A stretch of 64,000 nucleotides of DNA from Bryobacteraceae bacterium (GTDB taxonomy: Bacteria; Acidobacteriota; Terriglobia; Bryobacterales; Bryobacteraceae): positions 1 through 64,000 of the forward strand of contig JAIEMJ010000002.1 of the NCBI GenBank assembly GCA_019752335.1, written 5' to 3'. This document shows positions 17,088 through 25,469 of this stretch, piece by piece. Below the pieces are notes generated by a model. The model saw only the letters and a program-made list of their open reading frames with translations. It was not told the DNA's origin and searched no databases. A program made the position numbers and the translations under genes. The stretch's first letter is position 1. Each line of letters opens with the position of its first letter.

Positions 17088-17954
17088 TTGATTGACCTCC
17101 ACACCCACACGAATTACTCCGACGGCACCGATGCTCCGGCGGCCTTAGTCGCGCTGGCCCAGGACGCGGGCTTGCGAGCGCTGGCGATCACCGACCACGA
17201 CACGCTGGATGGCTACTATGCCGCCGTTGAGCCGGCCCGTCAGGCGGGCCTCGAACTCGTGTGTGGCATCGAGATCTCCACGCGCCTCACCGAAAGAGCC
17301 GGCCGCGCCACCCATCTGCTGGCCTACTTCCTGACGGCGGCCCCGCCCGCCAGCTTCAGCGCCTGGCTCGGCGGTGTGCAGGCCGCGCGCCGCGCCCGCA
17401 ATGAGACCATGGTGGAGCGCCTGCGCGCGCTCGACTTCGACGTCACGCTCGCCGCCGCCGAAGCGCTGGGACGCTCCATCACAGGGCGCGTTCACTTTGC
17501 GCGGCTGCTGCGCGACCAGGGCCATGTCGCGTCGATCGACGAAGCCTTCCAGCGTTACCTCGGAGACCACGCGCCGGCCTTCGTGCCCATGGGCGAGCCA
17601 TCTGTCGAAAGTGCTCTCGCCCAGGTGCGGCAAGCCGGCGGTGTGCCGGTGCTCGCGCACCCGATTCGCCTCGGCCTGTTGCCGGCCGACGAAGGCGCCG
17701 TCTTTGCGCGCCTCAAAGAAGCCGGACTGCTGGGCCTGGAGGTCTTCCACTCGGACCATGAGCCGGCCACAGCGGCTCGTTATCTGGGCCTGGCGCGCCA
17801 GTTGAAGCTGGCCGTCACCGGCGGTTCGGACTATCACGGCGAGGCCAAGCCGCGGGTGCGCCTGGGGTCCGGCAAAGCCGGCAACGTCCAGGTACCCTAC
17901 GCGCTCTTGAGCGGTTTGCGCGCCCTGGATTCACTCCTTCGCGGCGATGCCTAG
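17088..17954 (+). CDS. PHP-domain metal-dependent phosphoesterase
   Basis: This 288-residue protein starts directly with the PHP metal motif DLHTHTNYSDG, followed by ITDHDTLDGY, CGIEISTR, VLAHP and GSDYHGE. These supply the His/Asp/Glu ligands of a trinuclear site. The layout matches the YciV/TrpH group, which includes the 3',5'-nucleoside bisphosphate phosphatase and 5'-3' exonuclease RNase AM. The likely start is TTG at 17088, just before the first motif; no ATG is available there. It converges on ntrX with a 24-base overlap. Confidence 0.85.
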   Translation: MIDLHTHTNYSDGTDAPAALVALAQDAGLRALAITDHDTLDGYYAAVEPARQAGLELVCGIEISTRLTERAGRATHLLAYFLTAAPPASFSAWLGGVQAARRARNETMVERLRALDFDVTLAAAEALGRSITGRVHFARLLRDQGHVASIDEAFQRYLGDHAPAFVPMGEPSVESALAQVRQAGGVPVLAHPIRLGLLPADEGAVFARLKEAGLLGLEVFHSDHEPATAARYLGLARQLKLAVTGGSDYHGEAKPRVRLGSGKAGNVQVPYALLSGLRALDSLLRGDA

Positions 17955-19283
17955 CGTCTTCATCTTGCGATAGAGATTACTCCGTTCCAGCCCCAGTTGC
18001 TCCGCCGCCCGCGTCACGTTGCCCTTGGTCTCGTCCAGCTTGCGCAGGATGAAGTCTCGCTCGGCATTCTCGCGGACTTCCTGCAGGCTCGCAAAACGCT
18101 CCGGCGCCGCGCGCCGGGGGGCGCTCGTATTCAAAGGCACGTGCCGGGCCTCAATAGTCGTTTGCGGATTCAGAATCACCATCCGCTCCATCACGTTCTT
18201 CAGTTCGCGCACGTTGCCCGGCCAATGGTACGCGGCGAGTTCGGCGTAGGCTTCGGGCGTCAGTTCCTTCGGCTTGCGTCCGTAGGAGCGGGTGAAGGCG
18301 CGCAAGAAGTAATCCGCCAGAATCGGAATGTCCTGCTGGCGGTCACGTAGCGGGGGAACGTGGAAGGGGATTACGTTGAGGCGGTAGAAAAGGTCCTCGC
18401 GAAAGTTCCCGCGCTCGATCTCGTGCTCCAGATTCTTGTTGGTACTCGCCACCACGCGGACGTCCACCTGAGTGCTTTCGTCCGCGCCGAGCGCGGCAAA
18501 GCGCTGTTCATCCAGCGCTCGCAGCACCTTGGCCTGCGTGCGCAAACTCATGTCGGCCACTTCGTCGAGAAAGAGCGTGCCGCCGTCGGCGCGTTCGAAC
18601 TTGCCGATCTTATCCTCGGGCGCCCCGCTGAAGCTGCCCTTGCGATGGCCGAAGAGTTCGCTCTCGATCAGATCCTCCGGGATCGCGGCGCAGTTCACTT
18701 CCACAAAAGGCTGCCGCGCCCGCGGACTCACCGCGTGAATCGCATGCGCCACCAGTTCCTTACCCACGCCGCTTTCTCCATAGATCAGCACCCGGCCATT
18801 CGTGCCGGCCATCAGCGCCAACTGCTGCCGCAGCGCCTTCATCGGCACGCTGTCGCCAATGATGCGCGGCTCGTCCTGGTCCTGCAGCCGGTACACTTCT
18901 TGCTCCAGGCGGCGATGCTGGATCGCGTTCTTCACCGCGATGGCCACCTTGTTGATGGTGAGCGGCTTTTCGAGAAAGTCAAAAGCGCCCAGCTTGGTGG
19001 CGCGCACCGCGGTTTCGATGTTGCCATGGCCGGAGATCATAACGACCGGCGGGCGCGTACTCAGCGGCAGACCCTGAATCTGTTCGAGCACGGCGAGTCC
19101 GTCCAGGCCCGGGAGCCAGATGTCGAGCAGCACGAGGTCATAGGGATGGCGGCCGAGTTCGGGCAGGCACTCTTCGCCGGAGGCGAGCCGCGTCACGGCG
19201 TAGCCATCGTCTTCGAGCACCGCCCCCAGGGTCTGGCGAATCGCGGGCTCGTCGTCCACCAGCAGAATGCGCGGCCGCTTCAA
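17931..19283 (-). CDS. ntrX: NtrX-like sigma-54-dependent response regulator
   Basis: This 450-residue regulator has a receiver domain (phosphoacceptor D54 in VLLDIWLPG; about 1-120). An AAA+ domain (about 140-375) has Walker A YGESGVGKE and Walker B GGTLFLDEV. A Fis-type HTH closes it (about 410-445). The sigma-54 contact loop reads GSFSGA instead of GAFTGA. The start is TTG with GGAGGAG five bases upstream. Its kinase gene lies upstream, separated by a REPIN-like repeat. The pair resembles NtrY/NtrX, but nitrogen control is not established here. Confidence 0.88.
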   Translation of the reverse strand: MKRPRILLVDDEPAIRQTLGAVLEDDGYAVTRLASGEECLPELGRHPYDLVLLDIWLPGLDGLAVLEQIQGLPLSTRPPVVMISGHGNIETAVRATKLGAFDFLEKPLTINKVAIAVKNAIQHRRLEQEVYRLQDQDEPRIIGDSVPMKALRQQLALMAGTNGRVLIYGESGVGKELVAHAIHAVSPRARQPFVEVNCAAIPEDLIESELFGHRKGSFSGAPEDKIGKFERADGGTLFLDEVADMSLRTQAKVLRALDEQRFAALGADESTQVDVRVVASTNKNLEHEIERGNFREDLFYRLNVIPFHVPPLRDRQQDIPILADYFLRAFTRSYGRKPKELTPEAYAELAAYHWPGNVRELKNVMERMVILNPQTTIEARHVPLNTSAPRRAAPERFASLQEVRENAERDFILRKLDETKGNVTRAAEQLGLERSNLYRKMKTLGIAAKE

Positions 19284-19293
19284 GATTCTCCTC

Positions 19294-19362
19294 CGGTAGG
19301 GCGGGCCCCCCGGCCCGCCTCAACTCTGATTGCGGGGGCGGGCCAGGGGGCCCGCCCTACCG
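19294..19362. repeat. REPIN-like inverted pair with GTAG head
   Basis: Two 26-base arms (19294-19319 and 19337-19362) are inverted copies with one mismatch, separated by 17 bases. Each arm begins with GTAG followed by its own hairpin (GGCGGGCC/GGCCCGCC). A GTAG tetranucleotide next to a palindrome, with two such units inverted, is the definition of a REPIN made of REP sequences. Single copies related to it lie at 54565 and 62721. The element sits between ntrY and ntrX and may affect the ntrX end of the mRNA. Confidence 0.75.
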
Positions 19363-19371
19363 TGTGGATTC

Positions 19372-21393
19372 TCATAGCGCCAGCGCCGGTTCTGGCGTAG
19401 CCACGGGGAATTCAATGATAAAGCGGGCCCCGGCTGGCTGATTGTCCTCGACGCGAATCGTCGCGCCGTGCTCCATCAGCACGTGGTTCACGATGGCCAA
19501 GCCCAGCCCCGTGCCGCGGTCCTTCGTCGAGAAGTAGGGCAGGAAAAGCTTCTCGCGGTCCTCCGGCGTTATGCCGCAGCCGGTGTCGCTGATGGTCAGT
19601 TCGACGGCCTCGGCGGAGACGCTGGCCGTGGTGACGAGCAGACGCCGCAAGGGCAGGTCCTGCATGGCTTCGGCGGCGTTGTCTACCAGATTCACCACGA
19701 CGCGCTTCACCTGCTCGGCGTCGAGTTGCAGCGGCGGCAGGCCGGGCGTCAAGTCCTTCACCACTTCGATTCCTGCCAGCCGGCCCTGGAAGACGGCGAG
19801 CCCGTGATCGACGATTTCGTTCAAGTCCGCCGTGCGGCGTTGCGCCGTGGGAAAGCGCGCGAACTGCGAGAATTCGTCCACCAGCGCGCGGACGCTCTCC
19901 ACCTCGCTCGTAATCACGCTCGAACATTCACGCAGTACCCGCTGCAAATCGGGGCTCGCGGGATGGCGCTCCAACTGGCGCGCGATGCGTTCGGCGGAGA
20001 GCGCAATCGGCGTGAGCGGATTCTTGATCTCGTGCGCCACGCGCCGCGCCACCTCGCGCCAGGCGGCCGTGCGCTGCGCCTGCAGCAGTTCGCTGGTATC
20101 TTCGATCACCAGCACATAGCCATGCTGGTGCGACGCTTCGAGCGCCGTCACCGTCACACCCAGATGCAGCGTGCGGCCGTCGCGCGTCACTTCCAACTGA
20201 CGGCTCGCCAAGCCCGTGCGGCGCGCGCGCTTCATCAGGTAACGAATCTCGGCGGCGTCCTCGGTGGAGAACAGGTCCTCCAACATCACCGCGCGCGCGA
20301 CGCGCTCGGCCGGGAAGATCTGCTTCAAGGCTGGATTCACGCGCAACAACTTGCCTTCCGGCGACAGCGAAATCACACCCGTGGGAATGCTTTCGAGGAT
20401 CGCTTCGGTAAAGCGGCGGCGGCGTTCGAGCTCACGGTCATTCGCCTCCAGCGCCTGCGTCATCTCGTTAAAGGCGCGTACCAGCGTCGCCAACTCGTCG
20501 ACGGCTTTCACGCTCACCCGATGCGCCAGGTTGCCCGCCCGCACCTGCCGCGCGCCTTCCAGCAGCGCCGAAATCGGCACGCTCAGGTGGCGCGCCAGCA
20601 GCAGCGCCACCCAGGTGGCGAAGAAGAGAATGAAAAGCGTAATCAGCAGGAGCAGCAGAATGTAGAAGTCGCGCACCTCGCGGCGGTGCTGCGCGAGCTC
20701 GTTGTACTGCCGCACGGCCGCCGAGATCTCGGCCTCGGTCTGGCGCAGGTCCAGCGGCAGGCGCGCTTCGATCACCAGCCGGCGGCCGGAGTCGATGGGG
20801 TAGATGCCCGTCAGCGAGTCCCGCGTCTTGGGCTGGCTCTCACACAGCGCGACGCGCTCATTGCCGGTGTCGATCCACGCCGCGTCCACCTGCAGTTCGC
20901 GGCAGAGCGCGCCGTCAAAGGTATTGGAGGACGTCGCCAGCTTCAACGCGCCGTAACGGGCCAGGATGTCCAGGCGTCGCTGCGTCTCCTGCCGCATCCC
21001 GACGCCAATGTCGATCAGGCTTTCCCTCACCTGCATCGCGGGCCGGCTGAACCACTTATCGAGATTCCGGTTGAGCACCTGGATACTGAAGAGCACCAGG
21101 AACACCACGGGCAGGAAGCTCAGCGCCAAGGCGCCGACGACCAGCTTCGTCCGCAGCCGCGAGCCTTCCTGGCCGGTCTGCCGCTCCATGTAAAGCTTCA
21201 GCCCCTGCCGGAAGAGCATGAAGCTCAACGTGATCGTCATGAGGAAGACCAGCGTGGAGACGGCCCAGAACAAGAAGATCTGCGCCGAGCCTTCCGGCGA
21301 GTAGTCCACCGAGAAGGAGCCCTGCCACACCACCAGCGTGGCGAGCACGAGCAGGGCGAGGATGCCCAAGGCGAAGACGTAGCGCTTCTTCAT
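19372..21393 (-). CDS. ntrY: NtrY-like membrane sensor histidine kinase
   Basis: The protein is about 673 residues. Three or four membrane helices come first, with a periplasmic region, then a HAMP domain (about 315-370) and a PAS domain (about 385-490). HisKA follows with the phospho-acceptor in AHEIKNPL (about residue 454), and HATPase (about 550-665) with NLVDNAAEA and DTGCGI. The ATG at 21393 directly precedes the first helix (MKKRYVFALGILALL). TATAAT on the minus strand at 21414-21409 gives a leader of only a few bases. Gene order and layout fit NtrY/NtrX. Confidence 0.88.
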   Translation of the reverse strand: MKKRYVFALGILALLVLATLVVWQGSFSVDYSPEGSAQIFLFWAVSTLVFLMTITLSFMLFRQGLKLYMERQTGQEGSRLRTKLVVGALALSFLPVVFLVLFSIQVLNRNLDKWFSRPAMQVRESLIDIGVGMRQETQRRLDILARYGALKLATSSNTFDGALCRELQVDAAWIDTGNERVALCESQPKTRDSLTGIYPIDSGRRLVIEARLPLDLRQTEAEISAAVRQYNELAQHRREVRDFYILLLLLITLFILFFATWVALLLARHLSVPISALLEGARQVRAGNLAHRVSVKAVDELATLVRAFNEMTQALEANDRELERRRRFTEAILESIPTGVISLSPEGKLLRVNPALKQIFPAERVARAVMLEDLFSTEDAAEIRYLMKRARRTGLASRQLEVTRDGRTLHLGVTVTALEASHQHGYVLVIEDTSELLQAQRTAAWREVARRVAHEIKNPLTPIALSAERIARQLERHPASPDLQRVLRECSSVITSEVESVRALVDEFSQFARFPTAQRRTADLNEIVDHGLAVFQGRLAGIEVVKDLTPGLPPLQLDAEQVKRVVVNLVDNAAEAMQDLPLRRLLVTTASVSAEAVELTISDTGCGITPEDREKLFLPYFSTKDRGTGLGLAIVNHVLMEHGATIRVEDNQPAGARFIIEFPVATPEPALAL

Positions 21394-21455
21394 CGTTGTC
21401 TGGCTTTGATTATATCGGGCAAGGCGTCCCAGCAGCGTTGTGAGAAGATTAGGGC

Positions 21456-21632
21456 ATGGCACGCCAAGATCCACCAACAGAGTCGGCGAAAGTACGACCG
21501 CCATTCGAACTGTTTACGGTCAAGGGGAAATTGGTGAACCCGGATGTCGATCTGGACCGTATTTCCGCGCTCATCGCCGCGGATGACGAGGAAAAATATC
21601 CAATTTGGCCGGTCAAGTCAACTCTTCAGTAG
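21456..21632 (+). CDS. Possible 58-residue small protein
   Basis: An ATG-to-TAG frame lies between the divergent ntrY start and the end of alaC, which it overlaps by 15 bases. The protein is hydrophilic and ordered: PPFELFTVKGKLVNPDVDL, then RISALIAADDEEKYP and a Trp near the end. This spacing of Phe/Leu and acidic residues looks protein-like. Third positions are less GC-rich than in the neighbours, and no ribosome-binding site or TANNNT box is well placed. I do not recognise the family, so treat it as a candidate. Confidence 0.35.
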   Translation: MARQDPPTESAKVRPPFELFTVKGKLVNPDVDLDRISALIAADDEEKYPIWPVKSTLQ

Positions 21633-22799
21633 CTGCTTGATCGCCCGCACGGCTTGCCGTGTGCGCTGTTGATTTTCGATCAGCGCGAAGCGGACGTAGC
21701 CTTCGCCCAACGGGCCAAAACCAATCCCCGGCGCGACTCCAGTGAGCGCCTTCTCCAACAGTAACTTCGAGAACTCGAGCGACCCCAAATGGCGGAATTT
21801 CTCGGGAATCTGCGTCCAGAGAAACATCGAGCCGCGCGGCTTCTCGCAAGGCCAGCCGGCCGCGTTCAGTCCGTCCACCAGCACGTCGCGTCGCTTCTGG
21901 TAGATGTCCCGAATCTTCGTCACTTCGTCGTCGCACTCGCGTAAGCCCACCGTGGCCGCGATTTGGATCGGCTGAAAAATACCGTAGTCCAAATAACTCT
22001 TGATCCGCGCCAGCGCGTAAATCATCTTCGGATTGCCCACGCAGAAACCCACGCGCCAGCCGGCCATGTTGTAACTCTTGGTCATCGAATAGATTTCGAC
22101 GGCATGTTCCTTGGCGCCTTCCACCTGCATGATCGAGGGCGCCTGATACCCATCGAAGCCAATGTCGGCGTAGGCGAAGTCGTGCAGCACCATGCTGCCG
22201 TATTGCGCCGCCAAACGGATGATCTCCTGGAAGAAATCGAGGTCCACGGTCGCCGTCGTCGGGTTGTGCGGAAAGTTCACCAGGATCATCTTGGGGGCTT
22301 TGGTGGCCTTCCGGCAGTGATCGGTGAGGCGATTCAGAAACTCCGCGGGCGTGGGCATCGGCAGCCGGCAGACCTGCCCTTCCGCCATCACGACGCCCCA
22401 CTGGTGGATGGGATACGCCGGATCCGGCGCCACCACCGTGTCCTCCGGCCCGATGACGGCGAAGAGCAAGTGCGCGAGCGCGTCCTTTGAGCCGATGGTG
22501 ACGATGGCTTCCTTCTCCGGGTCGAGCGTCACGCCGAACTTGCGCTCGTAGCGGCGCGTGATCTCCAGTCGCAGGTTGGGAATGCCGCGTGACACCGAAT
22601 AACGGTGGTTGCGCGGGTTGCGCGCGGCTTCGGCCAGCTTCGAAACGATCAGGCGCGGCGTGGGTCCGTCCGGGTTGCCCATGCCGAAGTCCACCACGTC
22701 GTGTTGGGCCGCCCGCAGCTTCGCCTTCATCTCATTGGTGATGGCGAAGACGTAAGGCGGAAGCTTACTGATGCGATAGAACTCGTCGGAAAAAACCAT
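21618..22799 (-). CDS. alaC: Alanine transaminase AlaC-type aminotransferase
   Basis: This 393-residue class I/II aminotransferase opens YRISKLPPYVFAITNEMK and MGNPDGPTP, the same pattern as E. coli AlaC (YfdZ). The PLP lysine is in SMTKSYNMAGWR (about 240), with VNFPHNPT as the Asn loop and an Arg near the C-terminus for the substrate carboxylate. It would convert pyruvate and glutamate to alanine and 2-oxoglutarate in the cytoplasm; LL-diaminopimelate aminotransferase is the nearest alternative. The ATG at 22799 has GGAGA upstream. Confidence 0.9.
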   Translation of the reverse strand: MVFSDEFYRISKLPPYVFAITNEMKAKLRAAQHDVVDFGMGNPDGPTPRLIVSKLAEAARNPRNHRYSVSRGIPNLRLEITRRYERKFGVTLDPEKEAIVTIGSKDALAHLLFAVIGPEDTVVAPDPAYPIHQWGVVMAEGQVCRLPMPTPAEFLNRLTDHCRKATKAPKMILVNFPHNPTTATVDLDFFQEIIRLAAQYGSMVLHDFAYADIGFDGYQAPSIMQVEGAKEHAVEIYSMTKSYNMAGWRVGFCVGNPKMIYALARIKSYLDYGIFQPIQIAATVGLRECDDEVTKIRDIYQKRRDVLVDGLNAAGWPCEKPRGSMFLWTQIPEKFRHLGSLEFSKLLLEKALTGVAPGIGFGPLGEGYVRFALIENQQRTRQAVRAIKQLLKS

Positions 22800-22904
22800 G
22801 GGGAATCTCCATTATGACGGATTCCCGACGGTTCATCCGCCCGAAACGCCGTTTCGTCGGAAAGTGCGGGCGCCCAACCGGGAGCCAGCCGTATCGTGGG
22901 AAGC

Positions 22905-23591
22905 ATGAAAGCACAACGCTGGTTACTCACTGGATCCGCCATTCTGGGCTTCGCGCTTGGCATGGCTCGCGGCGCGGAACGTTACGACCATACGGTCCGC
23001 GTGGACATCTTCTCGGGCCTGAACGGCGACACCGCCGCCATGGAGCGGGCGCTGACCAAGATTGAGGCCACGCTCGCTAAGGACCCGAAGCACGCCGAAG
23101 CCCTGGTCTGGCGCGGGGCGGCCACCTTCTTCCAGAGCGGTCAACTGTTTGAGAAGCAGGACATGCAGAAGGGCATGGCCCTCTACATGCAGTCGATGGC
23201 GGACTTCGAGCAGGCCGGCAAACTCGCTCCCGAGAATCCCGGCGTCCTCATTCCGCGGGCCGCCGTGCTGATGTCGGCCGCCCTGGGCGCCAAGGGCAAT
23301 CCCATGGCCAAGCAATGGGTGAAGACGGCCGTGGCGGACTACGAGAAGGTGGAAACCCTCCAAAAAGAGACCTTCGCCAGCCTCGGCGAGCATCCGCGCG
23401 GCGAACTCCTGCAAGGCCTAGCCAACGGCTACCGGCTCCTGGGTGACGAAGCCAAGGCCAACGCCTACTTTGAGCGCATCCGCACCGAACTGCCGGGGAC
23501 GCCCTACGCCAAGCGCGCCGCGATCTGGTTCGAGAAGAAGAGTCTTACCGCCGCGCAAAGCTCCTGCATCGGCTGCCATACTGGCAAATAG
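22905..23591 (+). CDS. Secreted helical-repeat protein ending in a CxxCH heme motif
   Basis: This 228-residue protein has a signal peptide (MKAQRWLLTGSAILGFALG) and a TPR-like series of helices. It ends SSCIGCHTGK, where CIGCH is a c-type heme attachment motif. A heme motif at the very C-terminus of a TPR protein is unusual. TATCGT lies seven bases before the ATG at 22905. The stop is followed at once by the histidine kinase gene, so this is the first gene of a three-gene operon. A role in delivering a redox or heme signal to the kinase is inference. Confidence 0.75.
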   Translation: MKAQRWLLTGSAILGFALGMARGAERYDHTVRVDIFSGLNGDTAAMERALTKIEATLAKDPKHAEALVWRGAATFFQSGQLFEKQDMQKGMALYMQSMADFEQAGKLAPENPGVLIPRAAVLMSAALGAKGNPMAKQWVKTAVADYEKVETLQKETFASLGEHPRGELLQGLANGYRLLGDEAKANAYFERIRTELPGTPYAKRAAIWFEKKSLTAAQSSCIGCHTGK

Positions 23592-24650
23592 ATGGCGCAT
23601 TTCCTCCGGCAACTCCTCTGGCTGCTGCTCACCGGTGCCGTGCCACCCATCCTGATGATGGTCAGCACCCGCCGCTGGACCTGGCCGGATGTCTGGCAGG
23701 CTTACTGGACCAGCGCGATGTTCGCCACTTTGATCGGTGCGCCGGCTGGCTTTGTGTTGCCCCGCCTAGTCGTGCGCAGCCGAAATTGGGCCAGCGCGTG
23801 GCGCATCGCGGCCTACGGCGCCACGTTGTTTGTCCTGGCGAATCTGGGCACCATGGCCGGTCTCTGGGTGCTCTGGTTCGCCGGCGCCGTACCGGAGAGG
23901 CTCTTCTGGCAGTGGACCGCCAATGCCTTCCGCTGGAGTTGGTTCCTCACTTTCTGCGCCGGTGTCGTCACCTACACCTATGCGCACTTCCGCTTACAGA
24001 TGGAGGCCAGCAACGAGAAACTGCGGGCCAAGGAGCGCGAGGAGCAGGAGAGCCGCCGTTTGGCTACCGAAGCCCGGCTGGCTTCGCTCGAATCGCGCAT
24101 TCATCCGCACTTTCTCTTCAATGCCCTCAATTCCGTGAGCTCTCTGATCCGCGAAGATCCCGTCCGCGCCGAACTGCTCCTCGAACGCGTGTCCGCTTTG
24201 CTTCGCTTCTCCCTCTATGAGCCCCACGGCGGCCTGGTAAGCCTAGAGCAGGAACTGAAGATCGTCCGGGACTATCTGGAGATCGAGACTGTCCGCTTCG
24301 GGCCGCGGTTGCGGTACGAGGTCACCTGTGCGGCGGAACTGGATCACGTCATGGTCCCACCGCTCTCCGTGCAAACCCTGGTGGAAAACAGCGTCAAATA
24401 CGCCATCACCAACCGGCGCGAGGGCGGGGAAGTGCGCGTGTCGGCCCGCCGGGCCGGAAATGAAGCCCTCGTCGAGGTGCGCGACTCCGGGCCCGGGTTT
24501 GACCAGATCTCGATCCCCACCGGCCACGGGCTGGACCTGTTGGGCGCGCGCCTCGACGCCCAATTCAGCGGCGCGGCTTCTCTGGGCTACAACCGCTTGC
24601 CGGACGGCATGAGCGTCACCCTGCGGTTGCCTACGGCGGTAGCCGCTTGA
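23592..24650 (+). CDS. LytS/YehU-type sensor histidine kinase
   Basis: This 352-residue kinase has four membrane helices in the first 130 residues, then a short coiled coil (about 135-160). The His_kinase domain carries SRIHPHFLFNALNSVSSLI, where the His after RI is the acceptor. The HATPase part has VQTLVENSVKYAI and a Gly box near GHGLDLLGARL. It begins one base after the CxxCH protein and overlaps the response regulator by four bases (TTGA). The stimulus is unknown. Confidence 0.9.
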   Translation: MAHFLRQLLWLLLTGAVPPILMMVSTRRWTWPDVWQAYWTSAMFATLIGAPAGFVLPRLVVRSRNWASAWRIAAYGATLFVLANLGTMAGLWVLWFAGAVPERLFWQWTANAFRWSWFLTFCAGVVTYTYAHFRLQMEASNEKLRAKEREEQESRRLATEARLASLESRIHPHFLFNALNSVSSLIREDPVRAELLLERVSALLRFSLYEPHGGLVSLEQELKIVRDYLEIETVRFGPRLRYEVTCAAELDHVMVPPLSVQTLVENSVKYAITNRREGGEVRVSARRAGNEALVEVRDSGPGFDQISIPTGHGLDLLGARLDAQFSGAASLGYNRLPDGMSVTLRLPTAVAA

Positions 24651-25408
24651 TCCGCGCCTACCTCGTCGACGACGAACCGCTCGCCACGCGGCGCCTGGCG
24701 CGCATGCTCGAAGAGACCGGCAAAGTGCAAGTGGTGGGCATGAGCCACGACCCCGCCGAAGCCCTGACGCGCATGCCGGACCTCGACTACGACGTCGTCT
24801 TTCTGGACGTCGAAATGCCCGAGATCAATGGCTTCGAACTCTTGGCTCGCCTCGACGGCGAGCCGCTCGTCGTTTTTGTGACGGCCTTCAACCAATACGC
24901 CCTGCGGGCTTTCGAAGTGAACTCGATTGACTACCTGGTGAAGCCCGTGGAGCGGGAAATGCTCCATCGCGCCATCCGCAAACTGGAACGCCGTCAAGGC
25001 GAGGCCAGGCCGCCGCTGGCCGATCTGGTGCGGCAAGTAACGGCGGCCATCGCCAGTTCCCCCGCCTCTACCTACCCGGAGCGCCTCGCTTCCCGCGTCG
25101 GTGACAAAGTCGAGTTCGTTGACCTGTCGCGCGTCACCCACCTCTACGCCGAGGACAAGCTCACCTTCGCCGCCACCGACGGCAAGCGCCACATCGTTGA
25201 CCTCACCATCGCTGAACTGGAAACCAAGCTCGACCCCCGCCGCTTCGTCCGCATCCACCGCTCCACCCTGGTCAACGTGGCTTACGTGCAGGAGCTCTAC
25301 AATTACTTCGCGGGAAAAATGCTGCTCCGTCTGAAGGACGGCCCAAAGACCGAGCTTGCCGTGGCGCGGGAGCGCGTGAAAGAGCTGAAGGAACGTCTGG
25401 GGATTTAG
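24647..25408 (+). CDS. LytR/AlgR-family response regulator
   Basis: This 253-residue regulator has a receiver domain (DDE at 8-10, phosphoacceptor D54 in VVFLDVEMPE, Lys in YLVKPVERE). A LytTR DNA-binding domain follows (about 145-250), with HLYAEDKLTF and RRFVRIHRSTLVNVAYV. It starts at TTG, overlapping the kinase stop, so the pair is translationally coupled. Target promoters usually carry paired direct repeats; none were identified. A decayed copy of the codons for the LytTR region lies 3.2 kb downstream at 28442. Confidence 0.92.
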   Translation: MIRAYLVDDEPLATRRLARMLEETGKVQVVGMSHDPAEALTRMPDLDYDVVFLDVEMPEINGFELLARLDGEPLVVFVTAFNQYALRAFEVNSIDYLVKPVEREMLHRAIRKLERRQGEARPPLADLVRQVTAAIASSPASTYPERLASRVGDKVEFVDLSRVTHLYAEDKLTFAATDGKRHIVDLTIAELETKLDPRRFVRIHRSTLVNVAYVQELYNYFAGKMLLRLKDGPKTELAVARERVKELKERLGI

Positions 25409-25469
25409 CCCCTCTGTGTTTCGGCCCCACCCATTGGCCAGCCAGGAGTCATTGGTGCGGCATCGATCA

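Noticed and set aside
19468-21537. Plus-strand open frame of 689 codons opposite ntrY
   Set aside because: Length alone is impressive, but it mirrors the kinase codons and is dominated by His, Arg, Gln and Glu without domains.
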